Below, in pieces: positions 1-10,653 of a stretch of 64,000 nt of DNA. Made by a program: the position numbers and the translations under genes. The notes beneath the pieces were generated by a model that ran no database searches, was not told the origin of the DNA, and saw only the letters and a list, made by a program, of their open reading frames with translations. The stretch covers positions 1,069,001 to 1,133,000 of the forward strand of contig CAMPEX010000001.1 in NCBI GenBank assembly GCA_946807835.1, given 5' to 3'. This DNA is from Ailanthus altissimus (lineage: Eukaryota > Streptophyta > Magnoliopsida > Sapindales > Simaroubaceae). Position 1 is the stretch's first letter. Each line of letters starts with the position of its first letter.

Positions 1-866
1 TACCCAAATTTGACATCAAAGACATTTTGGTAATTTCACGATGGACAACATTAAGGGTTCTTGTAGGCTTTGATATGCTGGAAAACATCAGGTACCCCTT
101 GATGAACACAATTATCCTAGTTTAGCTAAACATAATAGATTTACATACTTTACTACTAAGAAGTTAGAGTTGAGTAAGCAATTGAATTTGGATGATTTAA
201 AGCCATATAAGTTTATGAAGATTAATTTGATTGAGGCTCTAACTCATATAAGGTGGAATAGTTTTGCTACTATGAGTGTGGTTGAATCCTCCAAGTTAAT
301 TCATTTATTCTACAATAATGTGACTGATCCTAATATTAATATGGGATTCTTTACCACATGTATGAGGACAGAAGATTAGAATCGCTGTTCAGTTGATTAA
401 CTCTACTTTCGACTCACAAAGGGTATGAGGTTTTTCTATGAAAGGCTAACCTCTACATTATTTTGGACTCCTTAAAGAGGAAATATTGAGTATGCTATAT
501 AAATATGAGGTTAATTTGGAGAGTAAGTTGTATATAGAGGTTTGTTTTTTTCGAGCTTAATCTTGAGGCACAAATTAAAAAAATGGTGATTCAGCACATT
601 ATATTGCTTAAAAGAGAACATTTTACAATAATTAAGAGGATGAACCCTATTATTATAGCTTTTTTGATTAGGCAAATATGCCAAATGTTAGTTATATCCT
701 AGTCCATTAGATTTTTTACATAGGAACAACAAGGAGTATAGATTGCCTTATAGGATGGTGGTCACTAGGATACTGGAGAGATATGATATTTCTGTAGAGG
801 ATAGAAGGACTCATTCACTAGCTTTATACAATTTAAGTTTAATAACGGTAGTGTGCCTTCTTCTGC
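1..866 (+). pseudogene. Plant transposon-protein-like gene, first part (broken)
   Basis: The plus strand reads, with several stops and frame changes, as a protein resembling the 'putative plant transposon protein' family (the kind of domain in Pfam PF20167). The clearest stretch is about 115-379: a basic helix-rich segment around FTTKKLEL, then KPYKFMKINLIEAL and a VKLFYNN-like LIHLFYNNV motif. Around 715-840 a second conserved-looking stretch reads EYRLPYRMVVTRILERYDISVEDR. The gene is cut at 866 by the Athila-like element, and its likely continuation starts after 10653. Family assignment is from memory of its motifs. The true start lies before the window. Decay shows it is not expressed as an intact protein. 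Confidence 0.5.
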
Positions 867-2376
867 TGTTTATGCTCAAAATATAACGCGGATATTGTAG
901 TATAGATTGAGGTGTAAATCCCACGAGGAAGTTTTTGGCAAAATAGGTTGGTGAAGTAAACTATTAAAGCAGTAGCAAAGGATAAAATTAATTAATTGGT
1001 TTAAGCGGATGAGATAGAATTGTCTATGAATTGAGGAAAATGTCTTATGATGATTTAAATAAGGCTTCGAGAATCAAAATTATGCTTTATAAATCTATTC
1101 AACACTTTGATTCAATGTTTATAACTTAATTGACAGTTTTACATATAAACAATCAATTGGAAGATATGTAAAATATAGCACATTTGATAACACATGCATT
1201 TGATATGACTAAACTCTTTTGCAAATATTAACACAAATTATGTTTATTTATACAAGTTATCTAAGATCGACAATATATCATTTTGACAATATTGCAGTAA
1301 AAGATCAACTTGAATATCAAACATTTATTACCCTTACATGTTATCCAAGATCGATAATATATCAATTTGACAATATTGTAGTAAAAGATTAACATATAAA
1401 ATAATGTAACCAATAACAATTATAATTCAATAAGAATCACATAAGAAACGAATGACTGAACATATAAAAGACATGAGAATTATAACTTCTGGATTATAGA
1501 AAATAAAATAGATAAGAGTTTAATCAAAACCAAACTTACAAACATTTGTAGCTCTTGACAACGAATCAGAACATAGAAGTAGATTTATTACACGTAAAAC
1601 TTCATCTCTTAGCCTTGCCAAGAACTTTAGCCTAAATTACAATACATGTTAATGAGAAGAAAAGAAGAGAGAATTATCTAATGTTGAAAACGTCCTAAGA
1701 GTCTCCTTATATAGGCAATGAATGGAAATATGTCATGGGTGACATCAATATTCAATACTTTTAGGCCAATAACTCGTTCACCCACTTGCAGCACATTTTT
1801 GATAATATAAATCATCGATGTAGCCTCTTCTTTGGATGGGTATCCAATGAGATATGAGTAAAATTCCAAAGATACATCCGATTTTGGCCAACAACCCCTT
1901 TACCCACTTGCAAGACAATTTGATCCATGATAATGACTGATTTAGAATTTACCATCAGCATAAGAGTTGTTGATAATTAAGTTAGTATTTCACAGCTTCA
2001 AGAATTATATTAATTGGGTTTGTATTTTGTGATATATGGTCCAAATACATGAGTTGGGTCAAACTGAGCAGAAGTTGTAGCCCGATTCTATTGTATCTTA
2101 ATTTTTGACTCATAACATGTTGGATTTGGCTTTTCAACTATTCTTCAAGTTTGTGTAAGATTGAGTCATGTTGCTCCAAGTTCTAAAATTTCTTTATTTC
2201 GATTTCTACATTGAGAGTTTTGTCCATTTTACCTAAACCTGTGCAAATAACATTTATTAATCGTAATTTAAGGAGAACACTTTATTTCAAGCTAAAAGTA
2301 TAAAATGCTAAAATTAATGACATTAAATGGTGACTGAATAATCTCCTAATAAATGTGTATTTTCATGTGTTTATCA
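867..2376 (-). repeat. 3' LTR of the Athila-like element
   Basis: This direct copy of 9089-10653 matches along its length, for example GCAGTAGCAAAGGATAAAAT at both ends of the element. Plus-strand borders are TGTTTATGCTC on the left and TTATCA on the right. Against the right LTR it lacks about 55 bp, mostly near 1830. On the minus strand the DNA just inside it (after 2376) reads GTTGGAGGCTG, a weak polypurine tract. A 63-codon ORF at 1678-1869 lies inside the LTR and is not a gene. Confidence 0.85.
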
Positions 2377-3654
2377 CAGCCTCCAACTAGCTTATTGCTA
2401 GTCTCCAGTAATTCAAACGTAAATAGAATATACAAAACTACCTAAGTATTTCAAATAAAAAGTCAGTTCAAGATCACTGTTGCTATTATGGTTTTTTCAA
2501 TTATAACTTCCAAAATTTGTGTGTGTGTGTGTGAATTAAGCCGTAACCATCTTACCACAAACCACAGCAGATATAGCCTTCAGAATTCTTCTAAGTAAAA
2601 GCCTCAACTCCATATTCTCACAAGTGTATGACTGTTTAAAGGGTTATGATTTCTCTCATAGAGTTGGAAAACAGTTAAGCACTCAAGAAAAAGTCAATTT
2701 TAAGGACAGACATATAAACTAACATTTATCCAAAGATAGGAAAATTAATTGTTTAGAAATCAATTATTCCTAACATACGCCAGCGTTAGAACTTCAATTG
2801 GCTTGTAAGAATAATACAAATATAACTTGGTGAGAAAACTACTTTACAAAGGTTTCTCACCAAATTATATTATACACAAATGCAACCAACTTATTTCGTA
2901 ATTTAAATAATATCAATCTAAACAAAAATTAACCAATTCAAAGGATCAATGAAGGTTCATAAGCTATTTTCTCAACCTTTCCACTTACTCACAAAAGATA
3001 TGTGAGTTTAGAAAATATATACTTAAACATGGAAATTCTCTTAGTTATATAAATTGAATCATCAGTCTTACCACAAAGCTTAGCATTGTGCTCAAAAATA
3101 ATTTGGAAGTCATTCTTTAGTAATCTAAATAGAAACAGTGACTCAATCTAAACAATTTTGAAATCATACCTAGGCAGAAAAGCAAATTCCTTTATACAAG
3201 AATTACCAAGACTACAAGTAATAAATAACAATACACAAAACATAAAATAAAATGACAAAAGTTAGTTAAAATGCGTGTCAAAAGTTAGAACTAAAACTCT
3301 TTACTCTGCCATTCTAATTTGACCTCGAATGCGTCTCAAGAGTTCAAAAATAAACTTTTTACTCTGCTATTTTAATCAAACGTCGGACCAAAAACAAAAA
3401 AAATTTTAAATGCAAAATGCAACTTATGTCTACTATGCTCCCCCAAACTATATGAAACATTGTCCTCAATGTTTAAATAGAAAGAGATAAAGTATATGAG
3501 ACATTATTTAAAATGCCAGTTATTTAAAAAAAAAAAACCTGAGAGACACTTAAGCAAATATAAACTAAAATGATAATGCTGATAAATAAATAAAACAAAG
3601 AAACATTTACAAATAAAGTGTCAGATCTAATTTTTGCTTCTTAAGGCCCACTAA
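2377..3654. other. Non-coding 3' region of the Athila-like element
   Basis: Between the LOG copy and the 3' LTR I see no coding sequence. It is AT-rich, with a short (GT)n run at 2520-2532 and two near-repeats at about 3280-3310 and 3330-3370 sharing an ACTCTTTACTCTGCCATT-like string. It would form the 3' untranslated part of the element transcript on the minus strand. Confidence 0.5.
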
Positions 3655-4266
3655 CTAATTGATCCGAGTTATTGCTGGGTCAGGTTCATAGGTAACTACC
3701 TGTAATTTCTCAATCAATTCATCCACCTCGGTAGCAGAAATGAGGATTTGTCGCGCTGATTTGTGAAATAAAATTTTGTTCCATAGCTTGATCAAGAAAA
3801 CAAAGTAAGCAATCAATATAGTTATTAACATTCAACAAACTTATGGGTTTTTGGTGGATATTTAGCTGGGCCCAAGATGCAATTTGAAAATTTTCTTCCA
3901 AGGTACCAAAACCACCTGGTAAAGCAATAAAAGCGTCTGCATGTAAAGCATTCTAGCTATATGTTCATGCATGAATGAAACTTGTAATTCTTCCCCTATT
4001 ATATTCACAGTCAGGTTTTCCACAGCTAAAGCTGTAGGAATAATACCTAAAACTTGACTTTCTCATAAATGTGCAGCTGTTGACACACACCCCATTAACC
4101 CAAGGCTACCTCCTCTATAAATCAAATGAATTTTTCTTGCAGCTAATGCTTTTCCTAGATTGTTTGCTGCTTCTACAAATACTTTATTTGCCCCAAGACT
4201 AGATCCACAAAATACACATAAATTTTGAAATTGTTGAACTGAGGTTTCCTCTATATCTACACTCAC
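3655..4266 (-). pseudogene. Captured, intron-free LOG-like gene (cytokinin riboside 5'-monophosphate phosphoribohydrolase), broken
   Basis: LOG enzymes release active cytokinin bases from their ribotides in the cytosol. On the minus strand about 203 codons follow the LOG family from end to end: LCVFCGSSLG near residue 18, the nucleotide-binding YRGGSLGLMG (normally a glycine where R stands) near residue 50, [17 protein letters not shown], the diagnostic PGGFGTLEE at 3893-3919, then [18 protein letters not shown] and [13 protein letters not shown] near the end. The length is close to a normal ~200-residue LOG. It is broken by a TGA at 4063-4065, a frameshift near 3950 and another near 3750. 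Plant LOG genes normally have several introns; none is seen, so this looks like a copy of spliced mRNA. It lies in sense orientation between integrase and the 3' LTR, where some plant retroelements carry an env-like ORF. Other Rossmann lysine-decarboxylase-like proteins are a less likely identity. Confidence 0.88.
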
Positions 4267-4544
4267 TTTTATCTACACATATAAAAATGAAGAAAATGAG
4301 GTGCTGTATTTATAGAGTACTAAATGATAACAATGACAGTGGTAACCCGACAGTTTGTCAGAAGAGAGTTAAAAATAAAATACACAAATTTACACATAGT
4401 GACCCACATGCATTATTGAACAAAAAGATTTGAATTTAAGACATCTATATGAGTAGCCCTACTATTCATAAAATAAAACAAAATAAAATAAAATTTTGAA
4501 TTTAAAACACATGTATTTACAAGTAGTTATGATTGTGGCTCACA
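4267..4544. other. Spacer between the two cargo ORFs
   Basis: AT-rich DNA upstream of the LOG copy on the minus strand. It contains a short A-rich repeat (AAAATAAAAC-like, about 4470-4495). I see no coding sequence or clear promoter. Confidence 0.4.
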
Positions 4545-5134
4545 TCTTCTTCTGGTTTTACGTCCAATAATGGCTTAAACACCCTCTATGGGTCGAGGAT
4601 AGGCTTCTCATCCAATTTTCTTATAAATTAGCAAACATGGTCTTTTAGAGTCAGATTCCCGAGACTAAACCGTTGATGTTCATTTTTAAATTTATTCCAT
4701 AAATCAAGAAGTTCACGTTGCATGAGCCCACAGGGATGCGTCTTAAGAGTCGATATGATATCATCCAAAGACACCTTACTCAGTCCATCCTTAATGAACT
4801 GAAATTTTTCTTCTCGATTTCTAGATACAAATCCTAAAGAACGGTAACTCCGGTTACAATTCCATCGAGCTCATTTATGACAGACTTGTAACCTCTTTAC
4901 TCGTCGCCTTTTAGCATAAAAGCTTTTTTCAAGACCAGGCATATGAGAAATAAAATCATTTATAGACTCACCAGATAATCAAACCTTGGCTTTAATTAAC
5001 CAACGAAGATCCACAAGGATATTACTCAACATCAATAGCCTTAGTCTTTCACACTGTGCTTTGCAAATCTTAAGTAGAGCATTTTGAGTCAATGAAGGAA
5101 AATATTTTTTAAGGTTGGCAAGAATACGATCCAT
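4545..5134 (-). pseudogene. Unidentified cargo ORF between integrase and LOG
   Basis: Starting from an ATG at 5134 on the minus strand, one frame stays recognisably protein-like for about 195 codons with about four in-frame stops. It begins MDRILANLKKYFPSLTQNAL, is rich in Lys, Arg and Leu, has a CKAQC pair near residue 24, a basic KRRRVKRLQVC patch near residue 75, and an acidic-basic C-terminal half including FIKDGLSKVSLDDII. I do not recognise a family. The steady amphipathic pattern after removing stops suggests a decayed real protein, not chance. It sits in the env-like position on the element's sense strand, upstream of LOG. It could be an env-like or accessory ORF of the element family, or a second captured host gene. 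Confidence 0.45.
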
Positions 5135-5374
5135 TTTGAAATAAAGAGAATAGATGAATGCACAGTTTGAAGGACAATTTTTAGGAAACTAAGAAACCGA
5201 CTTTAATAGTCACGAAGTACCATATCTGCTATTTGGTCGAGAAATAAAATCACACTAAAGAAAAAAAAAAAGAAAAAAAAGTAAAATAAAATGTGAAAGA
5301 AAGTAAAAGCAAAAATAAAAAAGTCAAAAAATATAGACAAAATATAAAATATGGTACAGATAGATTGAACCTGA
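5135..5374. other. A-rich spacer after integrase
   Basis: A-rich plus strand (T-rich on the element strand), with runs of A around 5255-5325. On the element strand it follows the last integrase codons. Predicted hydrophobic ORFs here are translations of poly-T and are not real genes. Confidence 0.5.
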
Positions 5375-5843
5375 TTAAACATGATAGACAGGATCCACAT
5401 GAGGGATCTCGTCTAGGTACAAAGAATGGTCTACCTTTTCTACATAGCTTTTCAACCGTTGTCTATTCACTTTAAAAGTTTGCTCATCAGTGGGGTCCTT
5501 AATTTCGATAGCACCATTAGAAAAAATGCGTCTTACTATAAATGGACTAGTCCATCGAGATCTTAACTTTTCAGGGTGTAAATGTAATCGAAAATCATAA
5601 AGATAAACCTGTTGATTTGGCTCAAAGTGTTTTCTTGAGATCTGTTTGTCATGAGCTGCATTCATTTTAGCTTTGTAAATTCTAGAGTTGTTATATGCGT
5701 CATTTTGTAGCTCTTTTATTTCTAACAACTGTAACTTTCTTTGAAGACCTGCAGCACACAAAGCTTTAAAATAATGGTTACATAAATATGTTCCTTGGTC
5801 ACTAATGATGACACGTGGTGTCTCGATGTTTGATTGTTTTGGT
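5375..5843 (-). pseudogene. Integrase remnant (part of core plus C-terminal domain)
   Basis: On the minus strand TPRVIISDQGT (about 5790-5825) matches the region around the second catalytic Asp of a gypsy integrase core. It is followed by a jump of roughly 100 residues, which removes the catalytic Glu, into LQLLEIKELQNDAYNNSRIY and the C-terminal HDKQISRKHF ... GQ-like EPNQQVYLYD ... KLRSRWTSPFIVRRIF segment, ending near 5390. The C-terminal part has about 128 codons open. The N-terminal zinc finger, RNase H and RT that should come before it are absent. Two separate deletions are therefore needed. Integrase would normally insert the element cDNA; this copy cannot. Confidence 0.85.
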
Positions 5844-5854
5844 TTCTTTCTCTA

Positions 5855-6544
5855 TCATGGCAACTCTTCAATGCCTGGTTTCCAAAATCGAATCTCTTTA
5901 TCCTGTGAGTCAAAAATACTAAACACATCAGTTATTTCATCAGGATAATACAATTCTTCAAAATCAAAATCAAAATCAAAGAGATTTTCTAAAGAATCAG
6001 AGCCATGATTTTTATAAGCTTCATTCGCTACAAGTGTGTCTATCATATATGAATGATAGCATTCACCTTCTTCTGGTGGTTGCTTGCCAATATTGAAAAT
6101 GTTCACCTCAATAGTCATATTCCCAAAAGATAAGTTTATTAGACCATTTTTGCAATTAATAAGAACGTTAGCAGTGGCAAGAAAAGATCTTCCCAAAATA
6201 AGAGGGATTTTAGACTCTATGTTAACCACAGAATGAGTATCTAAAACAAGAAAGTCAACAGGGTAGTAAACTTTATCAATTTGCAACAAAACATATTTTA
6301 CTATTCTCCGTGGTTTCTTGAATGATTGGTCAGCTAATTGTAGGACTACATATGTAAGTTTAATCTCACTAAGTTCCAATTGTAAATAAATAGAATAAGG
6401 CATTAAATTTACACTTGTTCCTAAGTCCAACAAAGCTTGACCAAACTCATGTGTCCTAATTTGGCAGGAGATTGTGGGACATCCTGGGTCTTTATACTTG
6501 GGTGGTGTCTTTTGTTCAATCACTGCACTTACCTGTGCTGCCAA
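5855..6544 (-). pseudogene. Aspartic protease region of the Athila-like polyprotein
   Basis: About 229 codons open on the minus strand. The retropepsin active-site motif reads ALLDLGTSVNLMP (residues ~36-48), followed by the flap and beta-strand pattern YVVLQLADQS, YPVDFLVLDT and PLILGRSFLATA, all typical of gypsy/Athila protease. The catalytic Asp is kept. It reads on from the gag linker and ends at a stop beside the deletion that removed RT. It would have cut the Gag-Pol polyprotein. The open frame is long, but no downstream pol remains, so I call it a remnant. Confidence 0.85.
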
Positions 6545-8285
6545 AATTCAGTTTTCTTAATATGATGTTTTCTTTTGATAGTGCATAGATCCTTGATGAT
6601 TTTGGCATAAGTTGGAACCTGCTTAATCAAATACAATAAGGGAAGATTAATCTTAACTTGTTTCAAATGTTCTAAAATCTCACCTTGATTTTTTGAATAT
6701 TTTTCAACCGATCGAAGAGCTTGAGGAAAAGGCACTGGGATTGAAAACTTATTTTAGGGCTCTTTTTTCACTGTGGCCTCTTTTTCAATGAAGGTGTCTT
6801 TACTACTCGTAGATGTGTTAGTTTTAAAAGTTGGCTCACTTGCAATCTTACCACTTCGAGTAGTAATGACATTGACTTCTTTGAGATTTTGTGCATCAGA
6901 AGTAAAAGCTTGTGCCATGAATTATCCTTTTGGATTGGGTTAAGGTTGAGATGGAAACTTACCTCGCTCTTGTACAGTTAAGGCACCGGTCAGCTTTGTG
7001 ATTTGACTCTTGATTTCTTTATTTTCGTCTATCACCTATGTAAGAACTGTTTCAACTTTTTGATTAGTCTTACTTTGTACCTCCATAAATGCTTGTAATG
7101 TATCCTCTAAAGGACTCCTAATTGGTTGTGCATTATATTGAGGTGCAACATAAGACTTGAGTGCTTGTTGGTCAGATTTTCAACTAACGTTTAGGTGGTT
7201 TCTCCAGCTAGGATTATAGGTTTCAGAGTAGGGTGAATAAAGTTTCTTGTATACCCCTAGGGCATTACATTGTTCCTTATATATCCCTTCTATCTCACTA
7301 TAAATGGGGCAATCATGAGCTAAGTGTTCCTCTCCTCCACAAACAAAACAGACATCATGTGACTCAACCTTAGCAACCGTGTAGGTGACTCTTCTATCTT
7401 TGGTTTTCAAGGCCTCTAATTCCCTAGTTAAGACTTCTAATTGGGCTTTGAGGTTATCCTCTTCCCTAAGATGGAAAAATCCACTGGGTCATGACCTATT
7501 TGTGCTTTCAGTCATGCTAGGTCCAGTCTATGTATGGGCATTTTCGGTTAAGTCATTAAGAAATTCTATGGCTTGCTTAGGATCTTGTGAAGGAACTCCC
7601 CATTACACATCATCTCAACAAATTAGCGCTCTTTAATTGTGAGTCGCTTATAAAAATATCTAATTAAGCGCTAATTTTCATACCCATCATGAGGACACAG
7701 ATTTAGCAACTTTTTAAACTTTTCTCATGCTTGATATAAGGTTTCACTGTCTTTTTGGGAGAAGGAAGAAATTTGTCTTTTCAGGCCATTAGTTTTGTGT
7801 TGTGGGAAGTATTTATTAAAAAATACTTGGGTCATTTCTGCCTAAGTTCCCATAGACCTCAGCCTCAAAGAGTATAGCCAACTCTTTGCTGTGTGTTTCA
7901 AAGAAAAAGAGAAAAATTTAAGCTTAATAGTGTCTATGGCTTCAGGTTGGCTATAGAAGGTGGCAATTACCTTTTCACATTCCATAACATGTATATAAGG
8001 ATTTTTACTATCTAGACCATGAAAAGTGGGTAGAAGTTGTATCATTGCAGGTTTAAAATCCAAATGTGGTAAGTTAAGTGGAAATATAATACATGATGAT
8101 GTGGCTATGCGAGTAGGATGCAAGTAATCTTTTAGAGTCCTAACGGGATTATCTTCATACTGGCTTATTGTGTTGGAATTACAAGATGAACTAGATGATA
8201 AATTCTCTTCCTTTACAAATTGTAATGATGGTTCTAATTCTACTTCTCTTACGAATCTTTCTTGTTTATCTCTAAGTCAATGCAT
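6545..8285 (-). pseudogene. Gag region of the Athila-like element
   Basis: The likely start is the ATG at 8285 (minus), two codons before an in-frame TGA; a long frame follows. Gag landmarks in order: TLKDYLHPTR, FKPAMIQLLPTFHGLDSKNPY, then KLKFFSFSLKHTAKSWLYSL (about 7860-8120). Next comes a CCHC zinc knuckle with CFVCGGEEHLAHDC (about 7310-7350), and a linker with PFPQAL and IKQVPTYAKIIKDL (about 6580-6735) that leads into protease. Stops and frame changes separate the blocks. Gag would form the virus-like particle and bind the RNA. The knuckle itself keeps C-x2-C-x4-H-x4-C. Confidence 0.85.
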
Positions 8286-9063
8286 ACATCCTAACAATTA
8301 TTTTTAACTCTTTTTATGAAGGAAATGCTTAAAGAAAATTAAGAAGTGAAATAAAACACGACAAAAAAAATAGAAATGAGTTAGGCAGTAAGACCAACCA
8401 TGAAATATAATAAATGAACAAAAGATAATAAACTGTATAGTACGATAAAAAAATGTATAATAAATAAATAAATAAAAAGTACAATAAATAAATAAAAGAA
8501 AAAAATAAAATAAAGTACAATAAAAAAAGGTACAATAAGTAAATAAAAAAATTAGGCGGTAGAACCGGCCATATTAACTAAAGAAAATAAAGTGCAATAA
8601 AAAAAATAAGATAAAGTACAGTAAATAGAAAAAAGTGCAATAAATAAATAAATAATAAATAAAGAGCAATAAAAAAACTAAAGTGCAATAAATAAATAAA
8701 ATAAACTAACTTAGGTGGTAAAACTAGCCATTAAAATAAAATAAAATCCGACAAATTAACTAAAAAACATGCAGTAATAAATAAAAGAAAATAAAGTACA
8801 ATAAAAAAAATAAAAGAAAATAAATTGCGAAGTACAATAAATAAATAAAAGAAAATAAACTAAGTTAGGCGATAAAATTAGCTATTAAAATAATATAAAA
8901 TATAACAAATTAACTAAAAAAAATAAAATAGATTAGCTGGTAGAACCAACCATGAACAATAAAATGAATTATAAGAAAATAAAACTAAGATTTTACAAAG
9001 AAAAAAAATGTACAAAGTTACCGCTTTAGTATTGATAAACGCAACCGACTTTCGCTTAGTGTC
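8286..9063 (-). repeat. Element 5' leader with repeated micro-ORF boxes
   Basis: This very AT-rich leader between PBS and gag is built of degenerate AATAAATAAAA/AAAGTACAATAAA-like DNA with five spaced copies of a 21-nt box at 8381-8401, 8552-8572, 8711-8731, 8865-8885 and 8933-8953. On the minus (transcript) strand four boxes read ATG, five codons, TAA (peptides MVGLTA, MAGSTA, MASFTT, MVGSTS); the 8865 copy has ATA in place of ATG. No box has an indel although bases differ. Spacing is 171, 159, 154 and 68 bp. Whether they act as upstream ORFs is unknown. Confidence 0.75.
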
Positions 9064-9083
9064 CCTCCTTAGCAACGGCTCCA
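9064..9083 (-). promoter_or_regulatory. Primer-binding site, tRNA-Asp type
   Basis: The minus strand reads TGGAGCCGTTGCTAAGGAGG, five bases inside the 5' LTR. It resembles the tRNA-Asp PBS used by Athila-type elements (TGGCGCCGTTGCCGGGGA) with a few changes. This sets the element's direction and supports its lineage. Confidence 0.8.
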
Positions 9084-9088
9084 AATTT

Positions 9089-10653
9089 TGTTTACGCTCA
9101 AAATATAACGCGACTATCGCAATATAGATTGAGGTGTCGATCCCACAAAGAAGCTTTTGGCAAAATAGGTTGGTGAAGTAAAATATTAAAGCAGTAGCAA
9201 AGGATAAAATTAATTAATTGGTTTAAGTGGATGAGATAGAATTGTCTATGAATTGAGAAAAATGTCTTATAATGATTTAAACAAGGCTTCAAAAATCACA
9301 ATTATGCTTTATAAATCTATTCTACACTTTGATTCAATGTTTATAACTCAATTGATAGTTTTACATCTAAACAATCAATCAGAAGATATATAAAATATAG
9401 CACATTTGATAGCACATGCATTTGATATGAGTAAACTCTTTTGCAAATATTAACATAAATCATGTTTATTTATACAAGTTATCTAAGATCAACAATATAT
9501 CATTTTGACAATATTACAGTAAAAGATCAACTTGAATATCAAACATTTATTGCCCTTACATGTTATCCAAGATCGACAATATATCAATTTGACAATATTG
9601 TAGTAAAAGATTAACATATAAAATAATGTAACCAATAACAATTATAATTCAACAAGAATTACATAAGAAAAGTATAACTAAACATATATGAGACATGATA
9701 ATTTTAATCTCTGAATTATAGAAAATAAAATAGATAAGAGTTTAATCAAAACCAAACTTACAAACATTTGTAGCTCTTGACAATGAATCAAATCATAGAA
9801 GTAGATTTATTACACATAAAACTTCATCTCTTAGCCTTGGCAAGAACTCTAGCCTAAATTACAATACATGTTAATGAGAAAAAAAGAAGAGAGAATTATT
9901 TAATGTTAAAAACGTCCTAAAAGTTTCCTTATATAGGCAATGAATGAAAATATGTCATGGGTGACATCAATCTTCAATAATTTTAGGCCAATAACTCATT
10001 CACCCACTTGCAGCACATTTTTGATAATGTAAATGACCGATGTAGCCTCTATGGACGACATGAAAGTTGTAGAACTGTGTCTCTTCTTTCCATAGGCATA
10101 GAATGCATACAAATTGGATGGGTATCCAATGAGATATGAGCAAAATTCCAAAAATACATCAGATTTCGGCCAACAACTCTTTTACCCACTTGCAAGACAA
10201 TTTGGTCCATGATAATGGCTTTAGACTTTACCATCAACATAAGAGTTGTTGATAATTAAGTCAGTATTTTATAGCTTCAAGAATTATAACAATTGGATAT
10301 GTATTTTGTGACATACTGTCCAAATACGTGAGTTAGGTCAAGCCGAGCGAAAGTTGTAGCCCGATTTTATTGTATCTCAATTTTTGGCCCATAATATGTT
10401 GGATTTGGCTTTTTAACTATTCTTCAAGTTTGTGTAAGATTGAGTCATGTTGCTCTATATTCAATAATTTTTTCATTTTGATTTCTACATTGAGAGTTAT
10501 GTCTATTTTACCTAAACTTGTGCAAATAACATTCATTAATCGCAATTTAAGGAGAACACTTTATTTCAAACTAAAAGTATAAAAATGCTAAAATTAGTGA
10601 CATTAAATGGTGACTGAATCTCCTAATAAATATGTATTTTTATGTGTTCATCA
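9089..10653 (-). repeat. 5' LTR of the Athila-like element
   Basis: This is the partner of 867-2376. Plus-strand borders are TGTTTACGCTC and TTCATCA. It holds a segment near 10050-10110 that is missing from the other copy. The PBS lies directly beside its left border. As the 5' LTR on the minus strand it would carry the promoter. The ORFs 9098-9292, 10049-10240 and 10370-10582 inside it are chance. Confidence 0.85.

Larger units (their letters stand above)
867..10653 (-). mobile_element. Athila-like Ty3/gypsy LTR retrotransposon, pol-deleted, with cargo
   Basis: Two direct repeats of about 1.5 kb bound the element (867-2376 and 9089-10653); read on the minus strand each starts TGAT and ends AAACA. 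The order on the minus strand is 5' LTR, PBS matching tRNA-Asp, long AT-rich leader, gag, protease, integrase end, unknown ORF, LOG-like gene, 3' LTR. Reverse transcriptase, RNase H and most of integrase are missing: protease ends near 5855 and integrase resumes near 5843. It is therefore non-autonomous. Gag and protease motifs plus the tRNA-Asp PBS point to the Athila branch. I could not find a clean 5-bp TSD (flanks TCTGC and CTACC), so small end errors or decay are possible. Confidence 0.85.

Noticed and set aside
3655..4266. LOG copy as a working host gene
   Set aside because: It has a stop, two frameshifts and a changed Gly in the GGxxGLMG motif, and lies inside a bounded retroelement.
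8329..8535. Leu/Tyr-rich membrane-like ORF
   Set aside because: Low-complexity AT repeat of the Athila leader read in reverse.
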